Assembly (NCBI GenBank): GCA_035284745.1
Contig: JAYKIL010000012.1
Location: forward strand, 1-64,000
Reading direction: 5' to 3'
Length of the DNA: 64,000 bases
Origin: JAYKJB01 sp035284745 [NCBI: Candidatus Sericytochromatia bacterium]
GTDB taxonomy: Bacteria > Cyanobacteriota > Sericytochromatia > S15B-MN24
Shown here: in pieces, positions 53,185 through 62,748 of the stretch
Layout: each line of letters starts with the position of its first letter
Position numbering within the stretch: the first letter of the stretch is position 1
The notes under the pieces: model-generated
What the model was told of the DNA's origin: nothing
The model's input: only the letters and a program-made list of their open reading frames with translations
The model's database searches: none
Made by a program: the position numbers and the translations under genes

Positions 53185-53422
53185 GTTCACCTCCAAGTAG
53201 CACGGGCCACAGGTCACGAAAACAACCTGACTATGCTGACTACTTCACACAAATCGCCACGCCACTTTCGGCAAGGCGGTAAAGAAAAGAACGTATTTCG
53301 CCTAAGAAAAGGATAAGTTTCTGGGCACCTCACAAAGGAAGTGACTATCGGAAACCCCAATGATTCCATACCCCGTCTGAGTGAATTTCAGGCAGTCATT
53401 TTCTTCGCTCGACACGAAAGGG

Positions 53423-54976
53423 CTAGGCGATCATCAACGCCTTCAGCGTGGGCAGACGGCGGGAGAGAAACAACTCTGCTTGCCGCTGCAACTCAGCCAC
53501 GTTTTCCTCCGGGGTTTCGAGTGTTTTTCCTTCCTGAATGAGCCGTTGCCCTTGCGACTGCAAAACCTGCCACACTGCTCGCGCGATCTGAGGGGCCTCT
53601 GTTTCCCCAGCAACCCAAGCGTCCAAAAACAGTTGGGGAATCCGGGAAACCATAAGCCCTGCCCCCATCACGGGGGACACTAAGAAATTAACGTCTCCTG
53701 TGCTGCGGGCGCGATTCAAGAGATGCGCATTCAAGCGATGGCATCGCGCACGCGCAGCGCTCGATGCAGTCTGAGCGGGAAAAAGATGTCCGGCGCCGGT
53801 CAACACCAAAACAGCCTCTCGCATCTGCGGTAGATTGACGCCACCCAAAGCAGGATGCTCAAGCAGTTCGGACACCCGTTTGGGCGCACCACCGCCCTCT
53901 GACAACGCTGCCAACAATGGCCGATAAAAATTTTCCGACAGATTGGCTTGTCCCAAAGCCCCCTGCACAGTCATCGGAATATCGTCTATTTGACTGGTCA
54001 AGACAAAAGCACTGTCTCGCCAAGCCTGTTCCACTTCCCCTGGAGTCAGGCGTCGCCCCCCTTTGACGAAGATATCTCGTCGAAAATACTGATTCACCAG
54101 ATAATCTCTCACGCTCTGTCTCAAAACCGGGTGATTCAGTTCCGCCAACACTTTTTGCCCTTCCGTCGACAGATTGATCGCATCGATATGATCCAGCAAG
54201 TGTGAAGAGGCAACAAAGGTGAGTTTCGCCTCTGAAAGTGCCTCAGCCACGTCAGAAAAAGGCATTGGATGCCAATCGCGATTGAAATATTCGTGCGCGA
54301 GATAGGCGCGATCAAGATTCGCAAGGCCCTTTAATCGCTCGTTGGCCGACGGATTCGCCCGAAAATAGCCCGCTTGCAGATCCACCAGCCGCTGAGAGAA
54401 CGCAATGGCCTCATTAATGCGCGCCGGCATTCCCCCAGCCTCAGCACCCGCAAGCTGCGCGTGTAATTGCATGAGATGACGCATCGGCACCATCGGAGCC
54501 CACCCTGGCGTCGTGTTGTAGCTGATATACAACAGGCCACCGACCGCCAAACGTTTGCGAGCGAGTTCGACAATAGCGGCCCGATTGTTAGGCGCTATCC
54601 AACTCCAGACGCCGTGCAAGGCGATAAAGTCATATTCCGGGAGATCATCCCGTTCAAGAAGTTCCTCAAAACTCGCATCCAACGCTTGCAAGGCCGCACC
54701 GCTTGCGCGCGCCCACGCGGAGGCCTGGGTCGCGTGAGCCGGATTAAAGTCAGTGCCCCAGAACTCCCCAGAATAGGCAGCAGCGTGCACATTGAGGGAA
54801 AGGCCTTGCCCGAAACCTAACTCGAGATACCGACAGCCGTCATACGGAGGCGCGTCAAAGCCTTGACTCAGACAGGCCAATCGCATCATCGACGGTGCTA
54901 ACTCACGGTAGTAACCGTGGGTATATCCCACTTCTGTCACATAGCCTTCTGTCCACTGCACGTCAAAATCCCTCAT
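53423..54976 (-). CDS. SAM-dependent methyltransferase with regulatory domain
   Basis: A 517-residue protein. The N-terminal half is a class I methyltransferase with motif I ELGFGQGLSLNVHAAAY near residue 55 and the acidic strand FWGTDFNP; IALHGVWSWIAPNNRAAIVELA resembles motif IV-V of methyltransferase type 12 proteins. The C-terminal half (about 225-510) fits the methyltransferase regulatory domain found attached to such enzymes (PF10119 type) by overall layout only. The substrate is unknown; lipids, peptides or small molecules are all possible. ATG 54976 is preferred over the GTG at 54982. Confidence 0.75.
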   Translation of the reverse strand: MRDFDVQWTEGYVTEVGYTHGYYRELAPSMMRLACLSQGFDAPPYDGCRYLELGFGQGLSLNVHAAAYSGEFWGTDFNPAHATQASAWARASGAALQALDASFEELLERDDLPEYDFIALHGVWSWIAPNNRAAIVELARKRLAVGGLLYISYNTTPGWAPMVPMRHLMQLHAQLAGAEAGGMPARINEAIAFSQRLVDLQAGYFRANPSANERLKGLANLDRAYLAHEYFNRDWHPMPFSDVAEALSEAKLTFVASSHLLDHIDAINLSTEGQKVLAELNHPVLRQSVRDYLVNQYFRRDIFVKGGRRLTPGEVEQAWRDSAFVLTSQIDDIPMTVQGALGQANLSENFYRPLLAALSEGGGAPKRVSELLEHPALGGVNLPQMREAVLVLTGAGHLFPAQTASSAARARCHRLNAHLLNRARSTGDVNFLVSPVMGAGLMVSRIPQLFLDAWVAGETEAPQIARAVWQVLQSQGQRLIQEGKTLETPEENVAELQRQAELFLSRRLPTLKALMIA

Positions 54977-55207
54977 GTCCACAAAACGGTGGAACCAGAT
55001 TAACGAGAGCCCCCAGCGGTCGCGGTGACTCTTACCGCATTTTTACGACACGGCGATGGAATTCCGGCCATCCCTAAACACCGCCGCCGTCCGGCCGCCA
55101 AAATAATAACCATTAATTAACCTTTGCGGGGAATTTTGTTACCAGGCTGAAATTGGACGCTCATATAAGATAGGTGTGCATAGTGAACCGTTCAAGGGAG
55201 ATTGCCA

Positions 55208-55897
55208 GTGAAGCCTGTCTCGCTCAATCCTATCAACCAGGCCTCTGCAACCCGTGCAAACGATGCACTCAAAAGCGCGCAGCGCATCGCTGGCCTGAGC
55301 GCCACACGCATGACGCCCGATCAATTCGTCAGTGATGTCAAAGCCGGTTTGATTTTGGATGTTCCCATGGAAGGCTTGTTTGCAAGCCAAAAGTTCCGCA
55401 ACGGGAAAATCAAGGCCAACGAATACGTGGGCCGAGTGGTCGCGAACAGCCTCGGCATTGCGGCGTGGACGGCCGGCGGTGCTTTGGCAGGGACTTTACT
55501 CGCCCCATTCGGCTTGCCCGTCTTTATCGCAGGCGCCGCAGGTTTCGCGGCGGGAATGATCGCCAATGACTTGTGGGATCGGACTTTTGGGGCAACCATT
55601 GTGAAGGTCACCCAAGAGTCTCTGTCGGATGAACAGGCGCGACCTGCGGCCGAAACCTTCGTCAACTATGTCGCCAACCCCATCCACGACTACGTCTGGA
55701 AACCAGTCAGCGGCGTCATTGCAAAGAATAAGGTCTTGGCAGGTGTTGCACTGGCAGCAACCGCCTTGCGCTTCCCGGGTGCGGCCAAAGGTGTCGGCAA
55801 GGAGGTCGGGAAAATGGCCCTCGGAACCGCGGCGGGCCTTGGAGTTCAACTGGCCGTCGTCGACAAAGTCTTGACTCCCGCAGCTCACCGAGATTAA
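55208..55897 (+). CDS. hypothetical protein with Gly/Ala-rich hydrophobic core
   Basis: A 229-residue protein that I do not recognise. GTG 55208 has GGGAG seven bases upstream. The N-terminal 85 residues are polar and helical; the middle (about 85-125, WTAGGALAGTLLAPFGLPV) and the region about 175-205 are hydrophobic and Gly/Ala-rich, so it may be membrane-associated. There is no signal peptide. Upstream a TAAGATA (55166) lies in an AT-rich stretch. It is convergent with the tRNA and nuo genes. Confidence 0.5.
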   Translation: MKPVSLNPINQASATRANDALKSAQRIAGLSATRMTPDQFVSDVKAGLILDVPMEGLFASQKFRNGKIKANEYVGRVVANSLGIAAWTAGGALAGTLLAPFGLPVFIAGAAGFAAGMIANDLWDRTFGATIVKVTQESLSDEQARPAAETFVNYVANPIHDYVWKPVSGVIAKNKVLAGVALAATALRFPGAAKGVGKEVGKMALGTAAGLGVQLAVVDKVLTPAAHRD

Positions 55898-55912
55898 GTC
55901 CGAGACCGGAAT

Positions 55913-55944
55913 CAAAAAAAATCCCTCCGGACAGACCGGAGGGA
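55913..55944 (-). terminator. intrinsic terminator after tRNA-Thr (minus strand)
   Basis: On the minus strand TCCCTCCGG pairs with CCGGAGGGA around a five-base loop, followed by an eight-base T-run. It closes the nuo-tRNA transcription direction. Confidence 0.9.
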
Positions 55945-55953
55945 CTTCAAGAG

Positions 55954-56026
55954 AGCCGACGACGAGACTCGAACTCGTGACCTGCTGATTACGAATCAGC
56001 TGCTCTACCAACTGAGCTACGTCGGC
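55954..56026 (-). tRNA. tRNA-Thr (anticodon CGT)
   Basis: The minus-strand sequence folds as a complete cloverleaf: acceptor GCCGACG/CGTCGGC, D-arm GCTC..GAGC, anticodon stem CTGAT/ATCAG with loop TTCGTAA, T-arm CGAGTTCGAGTCTCG. Length is 73 bases, and CCA is not encoded. The anticodon CGT reads ACG (threonine). It begins only 10 bases after the nuoN stop, so it may be co-transcribed with the nuo operon. Confidence 0.95.
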
Positions 56027-56036
56027 ATCAGCCTCA

Positions 56037-57608
56037 TCAATGTATCAGAGGGGCATTGGCCTGTAAAGGCGCAGACGATTTCCCCTCCACAGTCCCAGTG
56101 CTCACACGGGCCTGTGGAATGGCTGTCAACGCTTTCATAGAAGCCTCCGCTTTGGCCCTGAGAGGAACCAGCCCAGGAAAGAACGGAGTCACGTTAAACG
56201 TTCCCACGCCCGACCACACCACCGCAGCCACGGTGTATGCCAACACGGCCTTCGTGGCGAGAGGCATCGTTTCAGGGGCCGCGGCATTCTCCGCAACGGG
56301 CTCCACGAACATCACCACGACCACCCGCAGATAGTAATAAACGGACAAGATACTGTTCACAATCGCAATCACAACCAACGGCGCTAAATTGGCCTTAAAT
56401 GCTGCTGCAAAAAGCATATACTTCCCAAAGAAACCTGCCGTCAGCGGAAAACCAATCAGCGAGAACATGCAAACAGCCATGCAAATCCCCGCCAGCGGGT
56501 ACCTCCAAGCCATGCCGGAAAAGTCCTCAAGGTTATCGAACTTCTCCTCACGGCCAGAAATGAACGCCGCCACGGCCAATGCGCCCAAATTGGTCAAGGC
56601 ATAGGCCACCAAATAATAGAGGACCGCTGTCCCCGCACCGGCCTCCGGCAAGGCCAACATGCCAACCAACAAATAGCCCGTGTGAGCGATACCCGAATAC
56701 GCCAGCATCCGCTTGAAATTTTTCTGGGCCAACGCGAAGAAATTCCCAACAAACATCGTCAGAATCGCGCCATAGAAAAGAATGATGTGAGCAATATCGT
56801 GCAGTTGCTGGTGCTCAAACAGAAACGCGATCAACCGGATGCCCAGCGCAAAACCCGCAGCCTTCACGGCCGTCGCCATAAAGGCAGTCACAGGAGCCGG
56901 GGCACCCTCGTAGACATCCGGTGTCCACATGTGAAAAGGAACCGCGGCAATTTTAAAGCCGACACCAACCAGAACAAGCAAAACACCGACCGTAAAGACA
57001 CCATTCACGCCAAGCGCAGAACCAGGGGCCGTCAGCAAAGCAGCCACGGACTGCAAGTTCACCGTCCCTGCCGATCCATAAATCAGCGCAATGCCGTAAA
57101 GAAAAATTGCCGCGGCCAAAGAACCCAGAAAAAAGTATTTCAGAACCCCTTCATTAGAACGCAGTTGGTGCCGACGCCAGCCCACCAGAACATAAATCGC
57201 AAGCGACATCGTCTCAAACCCCAAAAACAGGGTCATCAGGTCATCAGACGACACCATCACAAACATCCCCACCAAGCTGAACAACATCAGGGTGTAGAAC
57301 TCACCCCTCTGAGCCTGCTCGCGTTCTAAATGGGGCATGGCGATAAACACGGTCACAATGCCAATGAGACAGAACAACACATAAAAAAAGTAGGAGTAGC
57401 CATCGACCGTGACGGCATTACCGAGTATGTTGGCAGGCCCCTGCTGAGTTCCCCACTGCTGAAGAGACAGCGCCATTACAAACAGCAAGCCAACAGCCGA
57501 GAAAACTCCTGTTCTGGAAGCATCCCGGACCAGCGCCGACATCAACATGGCCACCAAAGCGACCAGGGTCAGAAGAATGACAGGAAAGAGTGGTGCGTAC
57601 GTCAACAT
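56037..57608 (-). CDS. nuoN: NADH-quinone oxidoreductase subunit N
   Basis: An antiporter-like, proton-pumping membrane subunit of complex I, 523 residues with about 14 spans. Conserved phrases include LFLGFETMSLAIYVLVGWRR (the key Glu of the first half), KIAAVPFHMWTPDVYEGAPAPVTAFMATAVKAAG (key Lys and the loop typical of NuoN) and FKRMLAYSGIAHTGYLLVG. It is the last gene of the nuo operon, 20 bases after nuoM, and is followed by tRNA-Thr. Confidence 0.96.
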   Translation of the reverse strand: MLTYAPLFPVILLTLVALVAMLMSALVRDASRTGVFSAVGLLFVMALSLQQWGTQQGPANILGNAVTVDGYSYFFYVLFCLIGIVTVFIAMPHLEREQAQRGEFYTLMLFSLVGMFVMVSSDDLMTLFLGFETMSLAIYVLVGWRRHQLRSNEGVLKYFFLGSLAAAIFLYGIALIYGSAGTVNLQSVAALLTAPGSALGVNGVFTVGVLLVLVGVGFKIAAVPFHMWTPDVYEGAPAPVTAFMATAVKAAGFALGIRLIAFLFEHQQLHDIAHIILFYGAILTMFVGNFFALAQKNFKRMLAYSGIAHTGYLLVGMLALPEAGAGTAVLYYLVAYALTNLGALAVAAFISGREEKFDNLEDFSGMAWRYPLAGICMAVCMFSLIGFPLTAGFFGKYMLFAAAFKANLAPLVVIAIVNSILSVYYYLRVVVVMFVEPVAENAAAPETMPLATKAVLAYTVAAVVWSGVGTFNVTPFFPGLVPLRAKAEASMKALTAIPQARVSTGTVEGKSSAPLQANAPLIH

Positions 57609-57628
57609 TTAAGTGTTCTCTATTTCCT

Positions 57629-59215
57629 TCAGTGAGAAGTCACGGGCTCTTGGTGAGCGTGCTCCCGGCTTTGGTGCCTCAGGGGCTCAAGATTTTTCGG
57701 CGAAGCAGTCGGCGACTTATCCGGCTCAACACCAAAACGAGCCAAATACTGAACCGAGGCCGGGGTGATGGCCGAGACGACCGGCTGAGGGTATACCCCC
57801 AGGCCAATGACTGCCAGCATAATCGGAAGCAAAAGCGCGCCCTCTCGAAGAGTCAGGTCTTTCAAGCGCGCCACTTCCGGCTGCGTCACGGCGCCGAACA
57901 TCGTTCGCTGATACCACCACAACATGTAGGCGGCGCCCAAGATAATTGAGGTCGCGGCCAAAGCAGCGAGCACCGCGTAATCGCGGAAGGCGCCAAATAG
58001 GATTAAGAATTCCCCGACAAAAGCGGAGAGCCCGGGCAGGCCAACCGCCGCGAGCATCATCAACATAAAAAAGGTCGCAAATACCGGCATCACCCGGGCG
58101 GCGCCGCCCCAGTCCGAAATCAAGGTGGACCCCCGCCGCTCGGCCATAAAACCCACCAGCAGAAACAGGGCACCCGTCGTGACTGCGTGGCCTATCAAAT
58201 GGAAAACCGTGCCGACAACCGCTTGTTGCGAAAAGGAAAAAGCCCCAAGCAGAATGACACCGAGGTGACTCACCGATGCATAGGCGACAAGTAGCTTCGC
58301 ATCATCCTGGGCCAACGCAGCAAAAGCTGCATAGATAACGCCCGCCACAGCCAGGGCGGCAAGATAAGGAGCCGCAGTCTGGGCCGCATCCGGAAACATT
58401 GGCATGGCAATACGCAACAATCCATAAACCCCGAGCTTTGCCATCACCGCCGACAGCAAGAAGGTTACGGGCATTGGAGCTTGGCTGTACGCCGTCGGCA
58501 GCCACGTGTGAAAGGGAAACAAGGCGGCCTTAATCGCAAACGCCGCTACGAAAGCGAGGAATGCCCAGGAAGCGGCTCCGGGAGAGAGCGGAAGCCCGTA
58601 AAGAGCGTCAAATCCAAAATCCCAGGTCCCGCGAGCGGCTAAGTGCTGTGCCCCCAGAAAAACAACGCCGACCAACATCAGCAACGAGCCCACCATCGTA
58701 TAAATCACGAATTTATAAAGCGCATCACGCCGAAGGGACCCACCAAAAATCCCCAGCAAAAACAGGGCCGGCAGCAGCATAATCTCCCAAAAAACATAGA
58801 ACAGGAACAGGTCTGCCGAAGCCAAAACACCAATCATTGCACCCGAAAGCACGAGGATGGAACCGAAATAAATGTGAGCCCGAGACTTCACAGAATTCCA
58901 ACTCGCCGCCACAGCCACCGAGGTCGCCACAGTCGTCAGGAGAATCAAAAACGTCGAAAAACCATCGACGCGCAGCCAATAATGGATGCCAAAGGCCTCG
59001 ACCCACGCACGCTTCTCCTCAAAACTGCGCAGAAGCCATCCGTGCTCTCCTGCCAATGCGCCACTCAACAGCCCCAGCGACGCACAGGTATTCACCACCG
59101 CCGCCACCAGCGCACCCCAACGAGGAAAGTCCCCATCATCCGGTGATGAGAACACCATCACTGCAAGGCCCGCAAGCAATGGGAAGGCAATCAAAAGAGT
59201 CAAAAAGAACGACAT
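57629..59215 (-). CDS. nuoM: NADH-quinone oxidoreductase subunit M
   Basis: The second antiporter-like subunit, 528 residues. LFLFYVFWEIMLLPALFLLGIFG gives the conserved Glu, and KAALFPFHTWLPTAYSQAPMPVTFLLSAVMAKLGVYG the conserved Lys and the typical broken helix. DAKLLVAYASVSHLGVILLG is the equivalent of the second channel. The end is charged and Pro-rich. It lies between nuoL (13 bases upstream) and nuoN. Confidence 0.97.
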   Translation of the reverse strand: MSFFLTLLIAFPLLAGLAVMVFSSPDDGDFPRWGALVAAVVNTCASLGLLSGALAGEHGWLLRSFEEKRAWVEAFGIHYWLRVDGFSTFLILLTTVATSVAVAASWNSVKSRAHIYFGSILVLSGAMIGVLASADLFLFYVFWEIMLLPALFLLGIFGGSLRRDALYKFVIYTMVGSLLMLVGVVFLGAQHLAARGTWDFGFDALYGLPLSPGAASWAFLAFVAAFAIKAALFPFHTWLPTAYSQAPMPVTFLLSAVMAKLGVYGLLRIAMPMFPDAAQTAAPYLAALAVAGVIYAAFAALAQDDAKLLVAYASVSHLGVILLGAFSFSQQAVVGTVFHLIGHAVTTGALFLLVGFMAERRGSTLISDWGGAARVMPVFATFFMLMMLAAVGLPGLSAFVGEFLILFGAFRDYAVLAALAATSIILGAAYMLWWYQRTMFGAVTQPEVARLKDLTLREGALLLPIMLAVIGLGVYPQPVVSAITPASVQYLARFGVEPDKSPTASPKNLEPLRHQSREHAHQEPVTSH

Positions 59216-59228
59216 CGCTCAACCTTGG

Positions 59229-61193
59229 CTAGAACGACCACTTGGTCAGGACGAAAGACAACAACGCCAGCATACCTACCAGCAATACATAGGCGTAAAC
59301 GCGAACGGCACCCGTCTGCAAGAGACGAATCGTATCGGCGAAGGCACCGTACAAGCGGGGAACTCCGCGCACGACCCCATCAATAATAAATGGATCCACG
59401 ACGTGCCTCGTTCCCCATCCCAGCAGGTGGATCGAGGGTTTGACGAATAACGCATCATAGACGTGATCGAAATACCACTTGTTTTGAAAAACCCCAAATA
59501 GACCGCTCGCTTGACCAAAAACAGGCAACACATGCGTACCGTGTTTCAACCAAGCAAACAGGATTCCCAGTCCGCCGGCAACCACTGCAAACGAGGCAAA
59601 GAGCCATTCTGAACGGTGCAACGCGACCTTGGCCGCGGCCAGAGCCCCACCGGAAAGGTCGGCCGGCAAATGAGCGTGCTCTCCGACCGCCGGTGCGAGC
59701 CAATGTGCGAAAGCGGACCCCCCCAGCGCCTCAGGCAAGCCCAAAAATCCCACAGTCACAGTGCCCGCGGCCAGCACAAGCAACGGACCATTCATCACAG
59801 CGGGTCCTTCGTGCGCATGGGAGAAAAGTTGAGCATCCCTGGGACGGCCCGTGAAGGTCAAGAACCACATCCGGAACATGTAGAACGCGGTCAAGAACGA
59901 CGTAAACAAGCCGACCGCATAGAGCCAGTACCAGCCAGACTCCCACTGCGCGAACAGGATGGCATCTTTTGAAAAGAATCCGGCCAAAGGAGGCAGGCCT
60001 GCGATCGCCACGCAAGCAATCAACATCACCCCTCCCGTAAATGGCAGTTTCCGAATCAAACCGCCATAACGGTCCATTTCCTCCTCGTGATGCATCGCGT
60101 GGATCACCGCACCGGCGCCCAAAAACAACAACGCTTTGAAAAACGCGTGGGTGAATAGATGGAAAACACCTGCCGCATAAGCGCCGGCGCCCACCGCAGC
60201 GAACATATATCCCAATTGCGAGACTGTCGAATACGCAAGCACCTTTTTTATGTTGTGCTGTGTGATGGCTATCGTCGCCGCCAAAATAGCGGTGCACATC
60301 CCTACAATGGCAATAAAGTGACCTGCTGCCGGCGCGACCCCATATACTGCCGCCATCCGAGCCACCATGTAGACGCCGGCGGTGACCATCGTCGCGGCGT
60401 GAATCAGGGCTGAAACGGGTGTCGGGCCGGCCATCGCGTCAGCCAACCAGGTGTGCAAGGGAATCTGGGCACTCTTGCCCATTGCTCCGACGAACAAAAG
60501 CATTCCAATCACTCCTGCCATGGCGGGTGTGATAAGGTCCGCGTGAGCCCGGATCGTCGCAAAATCAACTGTCCAAACGCCCTTTGAGCCCAAATACCAG
60601 AACAAAGTGAACAAGCCCAACAAGAAGCCGAAGTCCCCGACCCGGTTCACAATGAAGGCCTTGTTGGCGGCCAAGGCCTTCTCTGATTCGGTGAAATAGT
60701 AGCCAATCAAAAGGTAAGAGCAGGCGCCAACCCCTTCCCAACCGAGAAACATCAGCGGCACATTCTTACCCAATACCAAGACCAGCATGGAAAAGGTAAA
60801 AAGATTCAGATAAGCAAAGAATCTCGTAAAGCCCCGCTCGTGCCCCATATAACCCACAGAGTAAATGTGAATCAATGAACCCACGAACGTCACGACCATA
60901 ATCATCACGCCGCTCAGACGATCCGCCCAAAACTCAGCCGGTACGTGCAAAGACCCCACGGAGAACCAGGTAAATGCGGTATGTACATAGCCTTGCGGAT
61001 GATCGTAAAGCCCTAGGAAAAGGCGCGTCGCCACAACAAGAGACAAGATCGGTCCCAGGCAAGCAATCAATCCAACCAGTCGCCTGTTAGGCCCCTCTCC
61101 GCTTCCGACGGAGAACAATGCAATCAGGCCGAGCAGAATTGCCCCCAACAGGGGGAACAACGGAACCAGGCTGACAAGATAACTGGAGGTCAT
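59229..61193 (-). CDS. nuoL: NADH-quinone oxidoreductase subunit L
   Basis: The distal antiporter-like subunit of complex I, 654 residues. The family signature runs FLGWEGVGACSYLLIGYYF (Glu), then AKAAAL-like KSAQIPLHTWLADAMAGPTPVSALIHAATMVTAGVYM (Lys and the long loop) and NIKKVLAYSTVSQLGYMFAA. The C-terminal long lateral helix region is present (to about residue 620, where the last span lies). The gene lies between nuoK and nuoM in the usual order. Confidence 0.97.
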   Translation of the reverse strand: MTSSYLVSLVPLFPLLGAILLGLIALFSVGSGEGPNRRLVGLIACLGPILSLVVATRLFLGLYDHPQGYVHTAFTWFSVGSLHVPAEFWADRLSGVMIMVVTFVGSLIHIYSVGYMGHERGFTRFFAYLNLFTFSMLVLVLGKNVPLMFLGWEGVGACSYLLIGYYFTESEKALAANKAFIVNRVGDFGFLLGLFTLFWYLGSKGVWTVDFATIRAHADLITPAMAGVIGMLLFVGAMGKSAQIPLHTWLADAMAGPTPVSALIHAATMVTAGVYMVARMAAVYGVAPAAGHFIAIVGMCTAILAATIAITQHNIKKVLAYSTVSQLGYMFAAVGAGAYAAGVFHLFTHAFFKALLFLGAGAVIHAMHHEEEMDRYGGLIRKLPFTGGVMLIACVAIAGLPPLAGFFSKDAILFAQWESGWYWLYAVGLFTSFLTAFYMFRMWFLTFTGRPRDAQLFSHAHEGPAVMNGPLLVLAAGTVTVGFLGLPEALGGSAFAHWLAPAVGEHAHLPADLSGGALAAAKVALHRSEWLFASFAVVAGGLGILFAWLKHGTHVLPVFGQASGLFGVFQNKWYFDHVYDALFVKPSIHLLGWGTRHVVDPFIIDGVVRGVPRLYGAFADTIRLLQTGAVRVYAYVLLVGMLALLSFVLTKWSF

Positions 61194-61242
61194 GACTACT
61201 TCTCTATCCGCTTAGGGCTACGATACCGGGGTTTGCTCTGAA

Positions 61243-61563
61243 TCAATGTTTCAATGCTTGGTACTGGTCAACAGAAAGCGCATCGCTTTGAGCCGCGGCG
61301 CCTGCGTTCTTGAAAATCAGAATCACAATCGCGAGCCCGATGGCGGCCTCAGCCGCTGCCAAGGCAATCACAAGAAACGTGAACACGTGACCGCCGAGGT
61401 CTCCGAGGTGACGAGCAAAAGCCAAAAAACTCAAGTTCACCCCATTGAGCATCAGTTCAACGGACATAAAAATGATGAAAAGGTTCCGACGTCCGATAAA
61501 GCCTGCAAGCCCTATCGAAAAAAGCGCCGCACTGACAATAAGAAAATGATGAGTAGGAATCAT
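61243..61563 (-). CDS. nuoK: NADH-quinone oxidoreductase subunit K
   Basis: A 106-residue subunit with three spans. The conserved Glu-containing phrase [20 protein letters not shown] and the second Glu in [17 protein letters not shown] are both present. It lies between nuoJ (15 bases upstream) and nuoL in the standard order. Confidence 0.96.
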   Translation of the reverse strand: MIPTHHFLIVSAALFSIGLAGFIGRRNLFIIFMSVELMLNGVNLSFLAFARHLGDLGGHVFTFLVIALAAAEAAIGLAIVILIFKNAGAAAQSDALSVDQYQALKH

Positions 61564-61578
61564 AGCGACCGTCTCCGA

Positions 61579-62112
61579 TTAAATTCTTCGCTTCGCGAGG
61601 ACAACCACGCCGACCACAGCGACCGTCAATAACACCGAAATCACCTCAAACGGAAACGTGTATTTCAAGAACAAAACCTGTCCTACCGTGGCGATTCCAC
61701 CGAAAAGCGGTTCTCCCGTCGCCGAGGTGCCGTAAGCACGAGACAACTCGCTGACCGTCACCGGCGAACTGTTGTACTTGCTCAAGACATCCACCATCAT
61801 CGCGAAGAAGACCCCTCCTACCGCAAATCCGGCGCCAAGTTGCCAGGGCATCCCTGGTTCACGAGGCAAGTCTTCATCGCGCACGTTAAGCAGCATGATG
61901 ACAAACACCACCAGCGCCATGATGGCCCCCGCGTACACTAAAATTTGCAGGATCGCCATCAAAGGGGCGACCAACAAGGCATAGACACCCGCCAGTCCAA
62001 GGAAGCTCAGGACCAACGCAAACGCGGCAGGGAGAGGATGGCGTTGCGTGACCATCGCCAACGCAGCGGCAATCGCAACAAAAGAGAGTAGATAGAAGAA
62101 AGCAGGGTGCAT
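61579..62112 (-). CDS. nuoJ: NADH-quinone oxidoreductase subunit J
   Basis: A 177-residue subunit with five spans. ATG 62112 (MHPAFFYLL) is preferred to the longer frame from 62142. The conserved LQILVYAGAIMALVVFVIMLLNVRD and the C-terminal YTFPFEVISVLLTVAVVGVVVLAKR are typical of NuoJ. Positioned after nuoI as in most complex I operons. Confidence 0.95.
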   Translation of the reverse strand: MHPAFFYLLSFVAIAAALAMVTQRHPLPAAFALVLSFLGLAGVYALLVAPLMAILQILVYAGAIMALVVFVIMLLNVRDEDLPREPGMPWQLGAGFAVGGVFFAMMVDVLSKYNSSPVTVSELSRAYGTSATGEPLFGGIATVGQVLFLKYTFPFEVISVLLTVAVVGVVVLAKRRI

Positions 62113-62151
62113 AGAGGCAATCGTTCCTGGATCGTAAGGCAAAGCAGCGGT

Positions 62152-62748
62152 TTAGTACACTTGACCCTCAGGGTGCGGATCAGGTTGCACCTGCATCAAC
62201 TCTTCCTTGGTCACGACAAAGCTCTCGCGGTCAAAGGCGGTCAGCGAATAAACACCAGAGTCCATTCGTATGGCGTCGACCGGGCAAGCCTCGACACACA
62301 TCCCACAAAATACGCATTCCAAAAGGTCGATATCGAACCGAGCGGGAAAGCGTTCGATATCCGGATCTTCACTCTCCGCGGGAGTGATGTGAATACATTC
62401 GGCCGGACACGCCGTCGCACACATCAAACAAGCAACGCACTTGGTGCTCCCATCAGCGCGCGTCGTCAGGCGGTGCTTGCCCCTGTAACCTTCAGGAATA
62501 GCACGCTTCACCTCAGGGTATCCCACCGTACGCGCGGGTTTCAGTCCCAAAAGATTTTTGACGACGTGCCCCATGGTGACGCCTAAACCCTTTGCGATCT
62601 CAAGGAGATATACGGACTCCCCCAGTTGGTTGACGTTGCGATCAACCACTTGAGTGGGCGAATCCAGACCATCAGGGACAAGGTCAGGGCTAATGTTCAC
62701 CTGCGACTGCGCCAGACGAACGATATCAATCGGAGCATTGTGACTCAT
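62152..62748 (-). CDS. nuoI: NADH-quinone oxidoreductase subunit I (two [4Fe-4S] clusters)
   Basis: The ferredoxin-like subunit of the peripheral arm, 198 residues. Two cluster motifs are complete: CVACLMCATACPAECIHI and CVFCGMCVEACPVDAIRM, each giving three Cys plus the lone Cys-Pro of the partner cluster. The ATG at 62748 overlaps the nuoH stop (TGATG), so the two are translationally coupled; the open frame continues to 62820. It passes electrons from the peripheral arm toward the quinone site. Confidence 0.97.
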   Translation of the reverse strand: MSHNAPIDIVRLAQSQVNISPDLVPDGLDSPTQVVDRNVNQLGESVYLLEIAKGLGVTMGHVVKNLLGLKPARTVGYPEVKRAIPEGYRGKHRLTTRADGSTKCVACLMCATACPAECIHITPAESEDPDIERFPARFDIDLLECVFCGMCVEACPVDAIRMDSGVYSLTAFDRESFVVTKEELMQVQPDPHPEGQVY

